64,000 nucleotides of DNA from Hyphomicrobiales bacterium (lineage in GTDB: Bacteria; Pseudomonadota; Alphaproteobacteria; Rhizobiales; Rhizobiaceae): NCBI GenBank assembly GCA_900472605.1, contig UCJD01000032.1:1-64000 (forward strand), in the 5' to 3' direction. Both the position numbers and the translations under genes were made by a program. Shown here piece after piece: positions 27,025-34,839 of this stretch. The notes beneath the pieces are model-generated. The model made no database searches and was not told the origin of the DNA. It saw nothing but the letters and a program-made list of their open reading frames with translations. Every line of letters begins with the position of its first letter. Position 1 is the stretch's first letter.

Positions 27025-27083
27025 CTGAAATCGTCCTGCTGAATGTCATTTGCAAACCGTGCCCGGCGGGCGCGGTTGATATC

Positions 27084-28613
27084 TCAAGCCGATGGCTTGG
27101 CTGCGGTGAGCTTGCCGATTTTCGGCCATATGGGCGCCATGGCATCGGCGATCTCGCGAAAGAGGTCGTAGCGTTCCTGGTATGCGGCATTTCGCGCCGC
27201 ATCGGGATAGCAGCGGTGCGCGATGGCCGCCGTGTCGCGTGGATCGTGCCGTGGGCTTGCATAGAGACCGGCGCCGGCGCCGGCGCAAAGGGCTGCACCC
27301 CACGCGGCCGCTTCGTCGGTTTCGGTGACGGTCGCCGGCATGCCTAGGACGTCGGCGAACATCTGCACCACGCGTTTGTTGCGCGAGATGCCGCCGGCAA
27401 GGCGCGCCTCACTGAAGGTGAAGCCGTCCCGCAAGGCGTCGACATGAATGCGGTGGTTGAAGGCGATGCCCTCGAGCACGGCGCGCAGCATGTCGCCGCG
27501 ATTGTGCCAGCCGCCAAGGCCGAAGAAGCCGGCGCTGGCGGCGGCTCCATAAGGCGAGCCGAACAGATAGGGGTGGAACAACGCCGTCAAGGGACGCTCG
27601 AAGGCGGCCTCGATCTCCGGTGCGAGCAAGGCATGAACCGAACCGCCTGATGCTTCGACGCTCTGCCGCTCGCTGGCGCAGAGCGTGTCGAGAAACCAGT
27701 CGTAATTGGCCGTCGATGCCGGCGAGATCGACATGTTGTTCCACTGGCCGGGTTCGATAGCGTTGCGGCAGAACCAGCGGCGGTCCATGCGCGGGTGCGG
27801 CGAGAGCGTCTCGTTGATGGAGTAGGTGCCCGCGATGACGGCAACCACGTCGTCTGCATAGCCGCCGGAACCCAGCGCGGAAGCGGTGACATCGTGCAGG
27901 CCGGCAACAACGGGCGTTCCAACGGCAAGGCCGGTGCGCTCGGCCGTTTGCGCGGTCACGTAGCCGATGATCTCATCCGAGCGGGAAATCGGCGGCAATG
28001 CGGGGCCCATCTCCTCGATGCCGAACAATCTCAGGGCATCAAGATCGTAATCCTGCGTCCGGACGTTGGTGAAGGAGGTACTCGCTTCCGTACGATCGGT
28101 GCCGATGACGCCGCTCAGGCAGAACCGCAGCCAGTCCTTGCACGACAGGATATGGCCGATCTCCTTGTAGCGGGCCGGCTCGTGCTTTTTGATCCAGGCA
28201 AGCAGTGCCGAGGGCGCCGAGACGTGCGGAACCTGGCCGGTCAACGCGAGCGCCTCGTCGGCAAGCGGACTGGCAAGCCAGGCCTCGACGATGTCGACCG
28301 AACGGCTATCGAGCGACAGAAGGGCGCGGCCGAGAGGGGCGTTGGACTTGTCGGTCAGGTAGATGCCGTCGCCGTGCGCGGTAGCCGCGATCGCGGCGAT
28401 ATCGCTGGCGGGACGCCCGCTGAGTTCGATTGCCTCGCGGATGGCGTCGGCTGTCTGTGTCCACAGTTCGTTCATGTCGCGCTCGATATGACGCGCATGC
28501 GGCATGAACTGCGTCACGCGGCGGCGGGCAACCGCGATCGGTGTTCCGTCGACGTCGAAGATCACGGCCTTGGTGACGGTGAGGCCGCTGTCTATTCCAA
28601 GCAGGCTCGGCAT
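27084..28613 (-). CDS. FGGY-family carbohydrate/polyol kinase
   Basis: 509 aa ATP-dependent kinase. N-terminal phosphate loop GIDSGLTVTKAVIFD, AATAHGDGIYL, the catalytic-Asp region GLHDVTASALGSGG, and the C-terminal ATP-binding ARLAGGISRNKRVVQMFADVLG are present. Several segments run parallel to EryA in this window (GIDxGxxVxKAV; HGDG/QGDG; LxHPY; LRAVxEG), indicating paralogy. It starts seven bases after the DeoR stop and precedes the GlpD-like gene, so it should phosphorylate the polyol that the dehydrogenase then oxidises. The identity of that polyol is not determinable from sequence alone. Confidence 0.88.
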   Translation of the reverse strand: MPSLLGIDSGLTVTKAVIFDVDGTPIAVARRRVTQFMPHARHIERDMNELWTQTADAIREAIELSGRPASDIAAIAATAHGDGIYLTDKSNAPLGRALLSLDSRSVDIVEAWLASPLADEALALTGQVPHVSAPSALLAWIKKHEPARYKEIGHILSCKDWLRFCLSGVIGTDRTEASTSFTNVRTQDYDLDALRLFGIEEMGPALPPISRSDEIIGYVTAQTAERTGLAVGTPVVAGLHDVTASALGSGGYADDVVAVIAGTYSINETLSPHPRMDRRWFCRNAIEPGQWNNMSISPASTANYDWFLDTLCASERQSVEASGGSVHALLAPEIEAAFERPLTALFHPYLFGSPYGAAASAGFFGLGGWHNRGDMLRAVLEGIAFNHRIHVDALRDGFTFSEARLAGGISRNKRVVQMFADVLGMPATVTETDEAAAWGAALCAGAGAGLYASPRHDPRDTAAIAHRCYPDAARNAAYQERYDLFREIADAMAPIWPKIGKLTAAKPSA

Positions 28614-28620
28614 TTCACGC

Positions 28621-29481
28621 TTACTCCGGCTGGTGAGCTCGCTGACGCGCCTTGTCCTCCCGCGCGACGATGACGTTCATGTCTCTGGATCGCATGCGGT
28701 CGATATGGATGGCGGGCGTCTTGTCATCGACGATGATGACGTCGAACTCGCTGAGGGCTGCGAAGCGGTGCAGGGCGCGCCGCTCGAATTTGGTGTGATC
28801 GGCCAGTAGGATGCGCTTGGCGGCGCAATCGAACATGGCGCGTTTGGTGTCGACCATCTCGGGCGACTGGTGAAACACCAGATCGTCGGTGATGGCGGAC
28901 ATCGAGATGAAGGCGACGTCGGCGCGCAGGCGGTGAATCTCGTTGACAGTCGTGCGGCCGACGAAGGCGTTGCACCAGTTGTAATACTGTCCGCCCAGCG
29001 CCAGCAGCGTCAGATCCTGCATGCCCTTCAGGGCATTGATCAACGTCAGCGAATTGGTGATGGCGGTGATCGGAACCTTGGCCGGGAGATGCTCGGCCAT
29101 TGGCAGGACCGTGGTGCTGTCGTCGAAGAAGATCGCCTGACCTGGCTCGACGAACTGCATCGCGGCGGCGGCGATCATGTTCTTTTCCGCCGATTGGCGA
29201 CCGGAGCGGTAGACGTCGCTGGATTCGATCAGGCTGGAGGCTGCGGCGGTCACGACGCCGCGGGTCTTGCGAAATAGGCCACGGCTGACGAGGTCATCGA
29301 CGTCGCGGTGCGCCGTCATCAGGCTGATGCCGAAGCGATCGGTCAGATCCTCGATGCGCATCTGGCCTTCCGCCATCACCGCTTCGGCGATCATCTGCCG
29401 GCGCACCAGCTGGCGGGTCTGCCGGCTGTCGCTGGGAAGCTCGTCTAGGGGGAGGGCGCCTGCGCCTATCTTCTGTGTCAC
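28621..29481 (-). CDS. DeoR-family transcriptional regulator
   Basis: 286 aa from GTG 29481, preceded by GCAGAGGCCATC. N-terminal DeoR HTH (RRQMIAEAVMAEGQMRIEDLTDRFGISLMTAHRDVDDLVSRGLF) and C-terminal sensor domain with the phosphosugar-binding DDSTTV, TNSLTLINAL, GGQYYNWCNAFVG and AITDDLVFHQSPEMVDTKRAMF elements. These proteins usually repress sugar or polyol genes and are relieved by a phosphorylated intermediate. The open frame upstream runs into the terminator and is unlikely to be coding. It probably controls the kinase and dehydrogenase genes downstream and perhaps the importer upstream. Confidence 0.9.
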   Translation of the reverse strand: MTQKIGAGALPLDELPSDSRQTRQLVRRQMIAEAVMAEGQMRIEDLTDRFGISLMTAHRDVDDLVSRGLFRKTRGVVTAAASSLIESSDVYRSGRQSAEKNMIAAAAMQFVEPGQAIFFDDSTTVLPMAEHLPAKVPITAITNSLTLINALKGMQDLTLLALGGQYYNWCNAFVGRTTVNEIHRLRADVAFISMSAITDDLVFHQSPEMVDTKRAMFDCAAKRILLADHTKFERRALHRFAALSEFDVIIVDDKTPAIHIDRMRSRDMNVIVAREDKARQRAHQPE

Positions 29482-29545
29482 GATGGCCTCTGCGCTCGAA
29501 CGACTGGTTGAGAGCGTTGTATCGCGAAGATACGCAACTGTGGAG

Positions 29546-29576
29546 GAAAAAGGGGGCGCCCTTTCAGGCGTCCCCT
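29546..29576 (-). terminator. terminator after the importer binding-protein gene
   Basis: On the minus strand GGGGACGCC-TGAAAG-GGCGCCCC folds with one bulged A and is followed by CTTTTTCC. It lies 10 bases beyond the binding-protein stop and separates the importer from the DeoR-kinase-dehydrogenase group, which may be reached by read-through or by its own promoter. Confidence 0.8.
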
Positions 29577-29585
29577 CGCATGATC

Positions 29586-30533
29586 TTACTGCTCGAGAAC
29601 GAACGGAGCCGTGTACTTGTCGACGTTGTCCTTGGTGATCAGCAGGCAATCGAAGAGCTGCTTTTCGCTCTTGGCACCGGTGCTGCCGTTCTTGATGACA
29701 TTGTCAGCCTGCTTGACGGCTTCTTCGGAGAACACGGCAACCGGCTGCAGAACGGTGTACTGCAGTTCACCGGCCTTGATGGCGGCAACAGCGTCAGGTG
29801 AACCGTCGAAACCGCCGACCTTGACGTGGGCGAGCTTGCCGGCTTCCTTCAGTGCTGCGATCGCGCCGAGGGCCATTTCGTCGTTGCCGGAGATGACGCC
29901 GATGATGTCAGGGTTTGCCTGCAGCATCGACTGCATCTTGTTGTGGCCCTGGGTACGATCCCAGTTGGCGACTTCCTTGGCGGACTTCACGAGATCCGGG
30001 TACTGGGTCAGGACCGACTCGTAACCGTTCGAGCGGGTCGCGGCGTTGTTGTCGGACGGCGAGCCGAAGAGCTCGGCGTACTTGCCCTTGTCGCCGACAG
30101 CTTCAACCCACTGCTGTGCACCGATGGCGGCGCCCTGCGCGTTGTTGGAAACGAGCTGCGCCTTGGCGAGGCCTTCCTGGTTGATTTCAGCGTTGACGAG
30201 AATGACCGGGATGCCAGCGGCAACGGCCTTCTTGACGGCGCCGACCGAACCATCGGCGTTTGCCGGGTCGAGAATGATGGCAACCGACTTGTTGGTGATC
30301 GCGGTGTCGATCAGGTTGCTCTCGGTGTTGGTGTCACCCTTGTGCGCGCCGACGGTCGCGGTGTAGCCGAGCTTTTCAGCGGTTGCCTTGGCAACATTGC
30401 CTTCGGTCAGCCAGTAGGGGTTGGACGGGTCGTTGACGATGACAGTCATCAGACCGGCTGCCCATGCGGAGCTTACGAAGATCGGCGCGACGGCAACGGC
30501 TGCCAGAAGAACGCGCATGCCCTTTTTAAACAT
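29586..30533 (-). CDS. eryG: periplasmic sugar/polyol-binding protein of the erythritol-type importer
   Basis: 315 aa RbsB-like binding protein (Peripla_BP_4) with a Sec signal (MRVLLAAVAVAPIFVSSAWA). The fold markers MTVIVNDPSNPYWLTEGNV, DPANADGSVGAVKKAVAAGIPVILVN, VISGNDEMALGAIAAL and KVGGFDGSPDAVAAIKAGELQYTVLQPV are typical of ribose/erythritol binding proteins. Last gene of the DUF2291-ATPase-permease-binding protein operon. The symbol follows the R. leguminosarum/Brucella eryEFG naming and rests on gene order next to eryABCD; the ligand itself is inferred. Confidence 0.82.
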   Translation of the reverse strand: MFKKGMRVLLAAVAVAPIFVSSAWAAGLMTVIVNDPSNPYWLTEGNVAKATAEKLGYTATVGAHKGDTNTESNLIDTAITNKSVAIILDPANADGSVGAVKKAVAAGIPVILVNAEINQEGLAKAQLVSNNAQGAAIGAQQWVEAVGDKGKYAELFGSPSDNNAATRSNGYESVLTQYPDLVKSAKEVANWDRTQGHNKMQSMLQANPDIIGVISGNDEMALGAIAALKEAGKLAHVKVGGFDGSPDAVAAIKAGELQYTVLQPVAVFSEEAVKQADNVIKNGSTGAKSEKQLFDCLLITKDNVDKYTAPFVLEQ

Positions 30534-30622
30534 AGTCTCTCTCCCATTGATGAGTTCGTGTGGTGCCGGCTTGCCGGCGGTGCTTTCCGCGTTTTCGTCG
30601 CGGAGAAGTTCGGTTCGGTGCG

Positions 30623-31675
30623 TCAGGAGGATTTCACCCGACGACCGTATTGGATGCTGTTCATGAGAACGGCGAGAACGATGACCGCGCCGGTGAAGAC
30701 CGTCTGCCAGTAGGCCGAGACCCCGATAATGACGAGACCGTCCGACAGGAAGCCGATGACGAAGGCGCCGAGCATGGTGCCGCGTACGGTCCCCCGTCCG
30801 CCGGTCAACGCAGCACCGCCGATGACCACGGCCGCGATGGCCGTCAGTTCATAGGTGGTGCCGGCGGTCGGACCGGCGGACGTCAGCTGGGAGGAAAGGA
30901 CCAGGCCGGCAATGGCCGCGCAGACGCCGGAGAATACGTAGACGAGGATCTTGACGCGCTTGACCGGCACGCCCGAGAGTTCGGCAGCGCGTTCGTTGCC
31001 GCCCGATGCGTAGAGCCAGCGACCGAAGGCGGTCTTGCTGAGAACGATGCCGCAGATGATTGCCAGCGCTGCCAGCACGATGACGCCGATCGGAACGCCG
31101 CCCAGGCGGTTGAAGCCGAGCCAGTCGAAACCGGTATTGCCGAGTTCGGGGCGGCCGCCGAGATTGTTGTAGGTCAGGCCGTTGGTCATCAGCAGCGCGA
31201 TGCCGCGAGCGACGTAGAGCACGCCGAGCGATGCGACGAAAGCCGGAACCTTGAGATAGGCGATCAGCACGCCATTGACCGCGCCGACCAATGCGCCGAG
31301 CGCGCAGGTCATGACCACGACCGCCCAGACGGGCGGATAGAGAATGACACCGAGAGCGGGGAGCTGTACGCCCTGCATGAGGAAACCTGCGATACAGCCG
31401 GCAAGACCCAAGGTCGAACCGACCGAGAGGTCGATGCCGCCGTTCAGGATGACCAGCAGCATGCCGATGGCGAGGATGCCGAAGATCGCCACGTGCGACG
31501 CCATGATCAGGAAGTTGTTCAGGCTGAAATAGTAAGGCGACAGGAACGAGAAGACGGCGATGATGACGATCAGCGCGAAGAAGGCGCGACCTTCCAGCAG
31601 CAGGCGAATGATATTGAAATCGCGCCGTGGCCCGTTCGAAACTGTCTTTTTGTTGGTTGCTTCCGTGACTGACAT
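30623..31675 (-). CDS. eryF: sugar ABC permease (RbsC-like) of the erythritol-type importer
   Basis: 350 aa with about nine to ten membrane spans. Typical BPD_transp_2 segments are GGIDLSVGSTLGLAGCIAGF, AFVASLGVLYVARGIALL, YASGGNERAAELSGVPVKRVKILVYVFSGVCAAIAGLV and GGAALTGGRGTVRGTMLGAFVIG. Such permeases homodimerise to form the channel for ribose-type importers. It lies 24 bases after the ATPase gene and 89 bases before the binding-protein gene. Erythritol specificity is inferred from context. Confidence 0.85.
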   Translation of the reverse strand: MSVTEATNKKTVSNGPRRDFNIIRLLLEGRAFFALIVIIAVFSFLSPYYFSLNNFLIMASHVAIFGILAIGMLLVILNGGIDLSVGSTLGLAGCIAGFLMQGVQLPALGVILYPPVWAVVVMTCALGALVGAVNGVLIAYLKVPAFVASLGVLYVARGIALLMTNGLTYNNLGGRPELGNTGFDWLGFNRLGGVPIGVIVLAALAIICGIVLSKTAFGRWLYASGGNERAAELSGVPVKRVKILVYVFSGVCAAIAGLVLSSQLTSAGPTAGTTYELTAIAAVVIGGAALTGGRGTVRGTMLGAFVIGFLSDGLVIIGVSAYWQTVFTGAVIVLAVLMNSIQYGRRVKSS

Positions 31676-31699
31676 AATCAGTGCTCCATAATTCCGGGC

Positions 31700-33250
31700 T
31701 TAGTGCGCGACCACTGCTTCGCCAGAGGCGGCCATGATCTTCTCTTTGGTAACGTCAGAGCTGAACTCGGCGGAAATCTTGCCGCGATGCATGACGATGA
31801 TGCGGTGTGCGATGCTCAGGCATTCGGCGACTTCCGATGTCGAATAGATAACCGCCAGCCCCTGCTTGGCGCGTTCGGCCAGAAGCTTGAACACCTCGGC
31901 CTTGGCGCCGATGTCGATGCCGCGACTCGGCTCGTCGAGCAGGATCACCTTCGGGTGCGTCGCCAGCATCTTGCCGATGACGACCTTCTGCTGGTTGCCG
32001 CCTGAGAGCGAGCCGATCGGCGCGCCGCCGCCATCCGTCTTGATGTGAACCTTGCGGATCGAATCCATCACCAGTTCGCGCTCGCGGCCGCCGGAGGTGA
32101 ACAGTCCCTTGGTGAAGGCGCCGATGCTGGCGAGCGACAGGTTTGAACCGACGGTCATCGTCTGCACGAGGCCGTCGCGCTGGCGATCCTCAGGCACGAG
32201 GCCGAGGCCGCTTTCGATGCGGTTGGCAATGCTGAGACCGGCCACGTCCTGGCCCTCGAGCAGGATCTGGCCCCCACTGGCATGCAGCCGGCCGGCGACG
32301 CATTCGAGAAGTTCGGTGCGTCCGGCGCCCATCAGGCCATAGATGCAGACGATCTCGCCGGCGCGCACATCAAGCGACAGGCGATCGACCGCGTTATAGG
32401 CGGCGCCCGAAGGGCCGGGGACGGTCAGTTCCTTGATCGAGAGGGCGACCTTGCCCATCTCGTAGCCGGTTGGCGGGCTGCCGAGGTCGAAGTTTTCGCC
32501 TACCATGTTGCGCACGATCCATTCGAGATCGATGTCCTTGCGCTCGGCATAGGCGGTCATCGTGCCGTCGCGCAGAACGACGGCGTGATTGGTGATCTGC
32601 AGCGCCTCTTCGAGGTGGTGCGAGATATAGACGATCGAGACGCCGCGGCCGGTGAGGTCGCGGATGACCTTGAAGAGCACTTCCACTTCGGTCGCGCTCA
32701 GGGCCGAGGTCGGCTCGTCCATGATCAGGATGCGCGAGTTGACTGACAGCGCCCGGGCGATTTCGACGATCTGCTGCTGGCCGAGGCGGAGATCCTCGAC
32801 GGGGGTCAGCGGGTCGATATCTTCTTCCAGTTCTTCGAGCAGCGCGCGCGTCTGGCGCTCTTCCTCGGCGAAATCCACGACACCGCCGGTGATGATCTCG
32901 CGACCCATGAAGATATTGTCACGAACACTGAGGTTCGGCGCCAGGCTGAGTTCCTGGTGGATGATCGAGATGCCGCACTCGCGGGCATGGGTCGACGAGA
33001 CGAAGTTGACCGTCTGGCCGTCGAGGATGATCTCGCCCGATGTCGGACGCACGACGCCCGAGAGAATCTTCATCAGCGTCGACTTGCCGGCGCCATTCTC
33101 GCCGAACAGCGTGGTGACCTGGCCGCGATGAATGTCGAAGTTCACGCCCTTGAGGGCCTGGACCATGCCATAGGTCTTGGCGACGTTGCGGGCGCTGAGC
33201 ACCACTTCGCCCGGCTGACCCTTGATCTGACGTTGGGCTGCCTGGCTCAT
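31700..33250 (-). CDS. eryE: double-domain sugar ABC ATPase (RbsA-like) of the erythritol-type importer
   Basis: 516 aa with two fused nucleotide-binding domains. The first has an intact Walker A GENGAGKST, degenerate signature LRLGQQQ, Walker B ILIMDEPTSAL and switch VYISHH. The second has a degenerate P-loop GLMGAGRTE, signature LSGGNQQKVVIGK and Walker B VILLDEPSRGID. This asymmetry is normal for RbsA/MglA-type ATPases. The start ATG overlaps the stop of the DUF2291 gene (ATGA), indicating translational coupling. Confidence 0.87.
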   Translation of the reverse strand: MSQAAQRQIKGQPGEVVLSARNVAKTYGMVQALKGVNFDIHRGQVTTLFGENGAGKSTLMKILSGVVRPTSGEIILDGQTVNFVSSTHARECGISIIHQELSLAPNLSVRDNIFMGREIITGGVVDFAEEERQTRALLEELEEDIDPLTPVEDLRLGQQQIVEIARALSVNSRILIMDEPTSALSATEVEVLFKVIRDLTGRGVSIVYISHHLEEALQITNHAVVLRDGTMTAYAERKDIDLEWIVRNMVGENFDLGSPPTGYEMGKVALSIKELTVPGPSGAAYNAVDRLSLDVRAGEIVCIYGLMGAGRTELLECVAGRLHASGGQILLEGQDVAGLSIANRIESGLGLVPEDRQRDGLVQTMTVGSNLSLASIGAFTKGLFTSGGRERELVMDSIRKVHIKTDGGGAPIGSLSGGNQQKVVIGKMLATHPKVILLDEPSRGIDIGAKAEVFKLLAERAKQGLAVIYSTSEVAECLSIAHRIIVMHRGKISAEFSSDVTKEKIMAASGEAVVAH

Positions 33251-33903
33251 TTGACTTCAACCTTGACGGGGGTGACGAGCCAGTTCTTCGGATTGATGAG
33301 TTTGAAGACGCCGGTGACCGTGACCGTCTTGCCGGTCAGCTGCGCGGGGTCGATACTGCCGAGTACCGCCTTCTTCATCTGGTTGTTGATCGCCGAACCA
33401 GCGTCCTGGTATTCGATCTGGTTGGTGAACTGGCCGAATTCGATCGTGCCCGTGGCGTCGCGAAGATCGGTGCCGTTGATTGCCGGGCCGGTCTGCATGC
33501 GAATGACGACTTCAGGCGGCAGGCCGTCGACCTTCACTTCGTTGATGTTGCCCTTGCGCTCGCCGACCACGCCCGAAAACGACACGGGAAGAACCGGACC
33601 GGTGGTCGTTGCGACGCCGTATTTCTCGCCCGCCGCCTTCTTGTCGGCAAGAGCGGCAGGCGCAAGTTCGGCTGCCGCGACGGCGCGCTTCTCGACATCA
33701 GCCGCGATCTTCGGGAACTGTTCCACGCCGTAGGTTTCCGAGGAAAACGCCTGTTGGCGCACGTCGTTTTCGGAGCCGATATGGACAACCTTCGTGTCCA
33801 GCGCGATCGCGCCGACAACAACCACGACCGACGCAATGCCGACCGCGATTTTCAGTTTTCCGCTCTTCGGCTGGGAAGCCGCGTAGTCCGTTTCTATGCT
33901 CAT
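33247..33903 (-). CDS. DUF2291 periplasmic protein, first gene of the importer operon
   Basis: 218 aa with a single N-terminal hydrophobic segment (KIAVGIASVVVVVGAIAL, about residues 17-34) after a short cytoplasmic tail, then a periplasmic domain that matches DUF2291 (SETYGVEQFP region, PVSFSGVVGERKGNINEVKVDGLPP, IRMQTGPAINGTDLRDATGTIEFGQFTNQIEYQDAG). Many DUF2291 proteins are predicted lipoproteins, but no lipobox cysteine is seen here, so this one appears membrane-anchored. It is commonly found with ribose/erythritol-type importers in rhizobia and its role is undefined. ATGA overlap with the ATPase gene implies a stoichiometric partner. Confidence 0.85.
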   Translation of the reverse strand: MSIETDYAASQPKSGKLKIAVGIASVVVVVGAIALDTKVVHIGSENDVRQQAFSSETYGVEQFPKIAADVEKRAVAAAELAPAALADKKAAGEKYGVATTTGPVLPVSFSGVVGERKGNINEVKVDGLPPEVVIRMQTGPAINGTDLRDATGTIEFGQFTNQIEYQDAGSAINNQMKKAVLGSIDPAQLTGKTVTVTGVFKLINPKNWLVTPVKVEVK

Positions 33904-34002
33904 TTTCTGACAACCTTCGGCGCGAGGCCGGATTTCCTGTTGAGGGAAAGAAAAGGGGAAGGGATTATCGACGTCGCGACCGGTCGGTCGGGCGACAATC
34001 CA

Positions 34003-34024
34003 GTGTGTTGGCCGGTGTGTTGGC
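34003..34024 (+). repeat. imperfect tandem repeat GTGTGTTGGC-N2-GTGTGTTGGC
   Basis: Two identical ten-base units separated by CG, followed at 34030 by a related GAGTTGGCGAGG. It sits about 100 bases upstream of the DUF2291 start, inside the probable 5' leader of the importer operon. Confidence 0.5.
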
Positions 34025-34187
34025 TAGGGAGTTGGCGAGGAGGCCGCCAAGCGGCGATCGCGCGTCGGGGCGGAAGTGCCGGCGTGACGCCAAGCCATGT
34101 ATGGAAACAGAAATTCGCACCGCCATGATCCTCCTCAATAACCCGGCGTTTGTTTCTCCTCCAACCGCCAGGCGCGTCACGCAGATA

Positions 34188-34245
34188 CCGTGTTAGCCCG
34201 ATGGCTATGGTATCGCCGTGTTATCAATGGCAGTAAACATGTTAT
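34188..34245. promoter_or_regulatory. three GTGTTA-type elements, candidate operators for the importer promoter
   Basis: CCGTGTTA occurs at 34188-34195 and again at 34216-34223, and the related CATGTTAT at 34238-34245. The unit spacing is 28 and 22 bases, compatible with binding on one or two DNA faces. A TTGACA-like -35 on the minus strand is at 34259-34264, so the elements would cover the -10 and start region. A further GTGTTAT lies over the putative eryA -10 at 34604-34610. EryD or the DeoR protein are the obvious candidate binders, by inference. Confidence 0.4.
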
Positions 34246-34770
34246 AAAGATTGCGCCTTGTCAATCGACCATTCGACCGCGTTTTCGATTTTTGGCGATG
34301 TCTGTAGTCGCTGGACGTGATCGGCTTGGCGACTGGGGAAGGTGTCGTAGCAGCAACGTTCTGTAATGTCTCGCATTCCTGGCGCGAGAAGGTTGGCCGA
34401 CAAGAGGCATCACAAGTTATTGATATATATAATATTGTTTGAATTTCAGGGCAATGCCAGCGTTAACGCGTGAGAATGTCCTTGTTGCGCTTGCGTAATG
34501 ACGGCAGTCGAGCGCCACGCAGATCGTGTGCATTTGATGGATCGCATTATATCTGAAAAAAATTGCGACAACAGAAAAAAAATTCATTTGCGGTGATAAG
34601 TTTGTGTTATATTCTACGCGAAACGAAAATTCGGCGCAGGCCGGTTTCCTGTTGCTGCTCAAGGCGAGGTCTCTCGGTCTGATCTTGCGAGGAGCAGTTG
34701 CAATGCGACGTACTTGCTTGAACGGCGGCGCTTGGCGCTTTCTGTCGGCGGTCGTCTGGGAGGAGTGACC

Positions 34771-34839
34771 ATGAATGGGATGAGGATGCCGTATCTCACG
34801 GCGTGGATTATCGCGGCCGGCGAGGCTTTCGATGTCTGA
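34771..34839 (+). CDS. 22-codon leader ORF overlapping the eryA start
   Basis: ATG 34771 is preceded by GGGAGGAGTGACC, the best ribosome site in the region, and encodes MNGMRMPYLTAWIIAAGEAF followed by two residues and TGA at 34837-34839. The stop overlaps the eryA ATG (34832) by eight bases, while eryA itself has only a weak GGCGAGG ahead of it. This layout suggests translational coupling, with ribosomes that finish the leader restarting at eryA. The peptide has no recognised family. It may simply be an upstream translation-initiation device. Confidence 0.5.
   Translation: MNGMRMPYLTAWIIAAGEAFDV

Larger units (their letters stand above)
33904..34770. other. divergent regulatory region between the importer operon and the ery operon
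   Basis: About 870 bases, becoming conspicuously AT-rich from 34400 to 34620. It contains a tandem repeat (34003-34024), a set of GTGTTA-type elements (34188-34245) with a TTGACA-like -35 on the minus strand at 34259-34264, and near the eryA side a possible -10 TATATT at 34608-34613 overlapped by another GTGTTAT (34604-34610). Both promoters of the system should lie here. The candidate -35 for eryA is weak. Confidence 0.6.
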
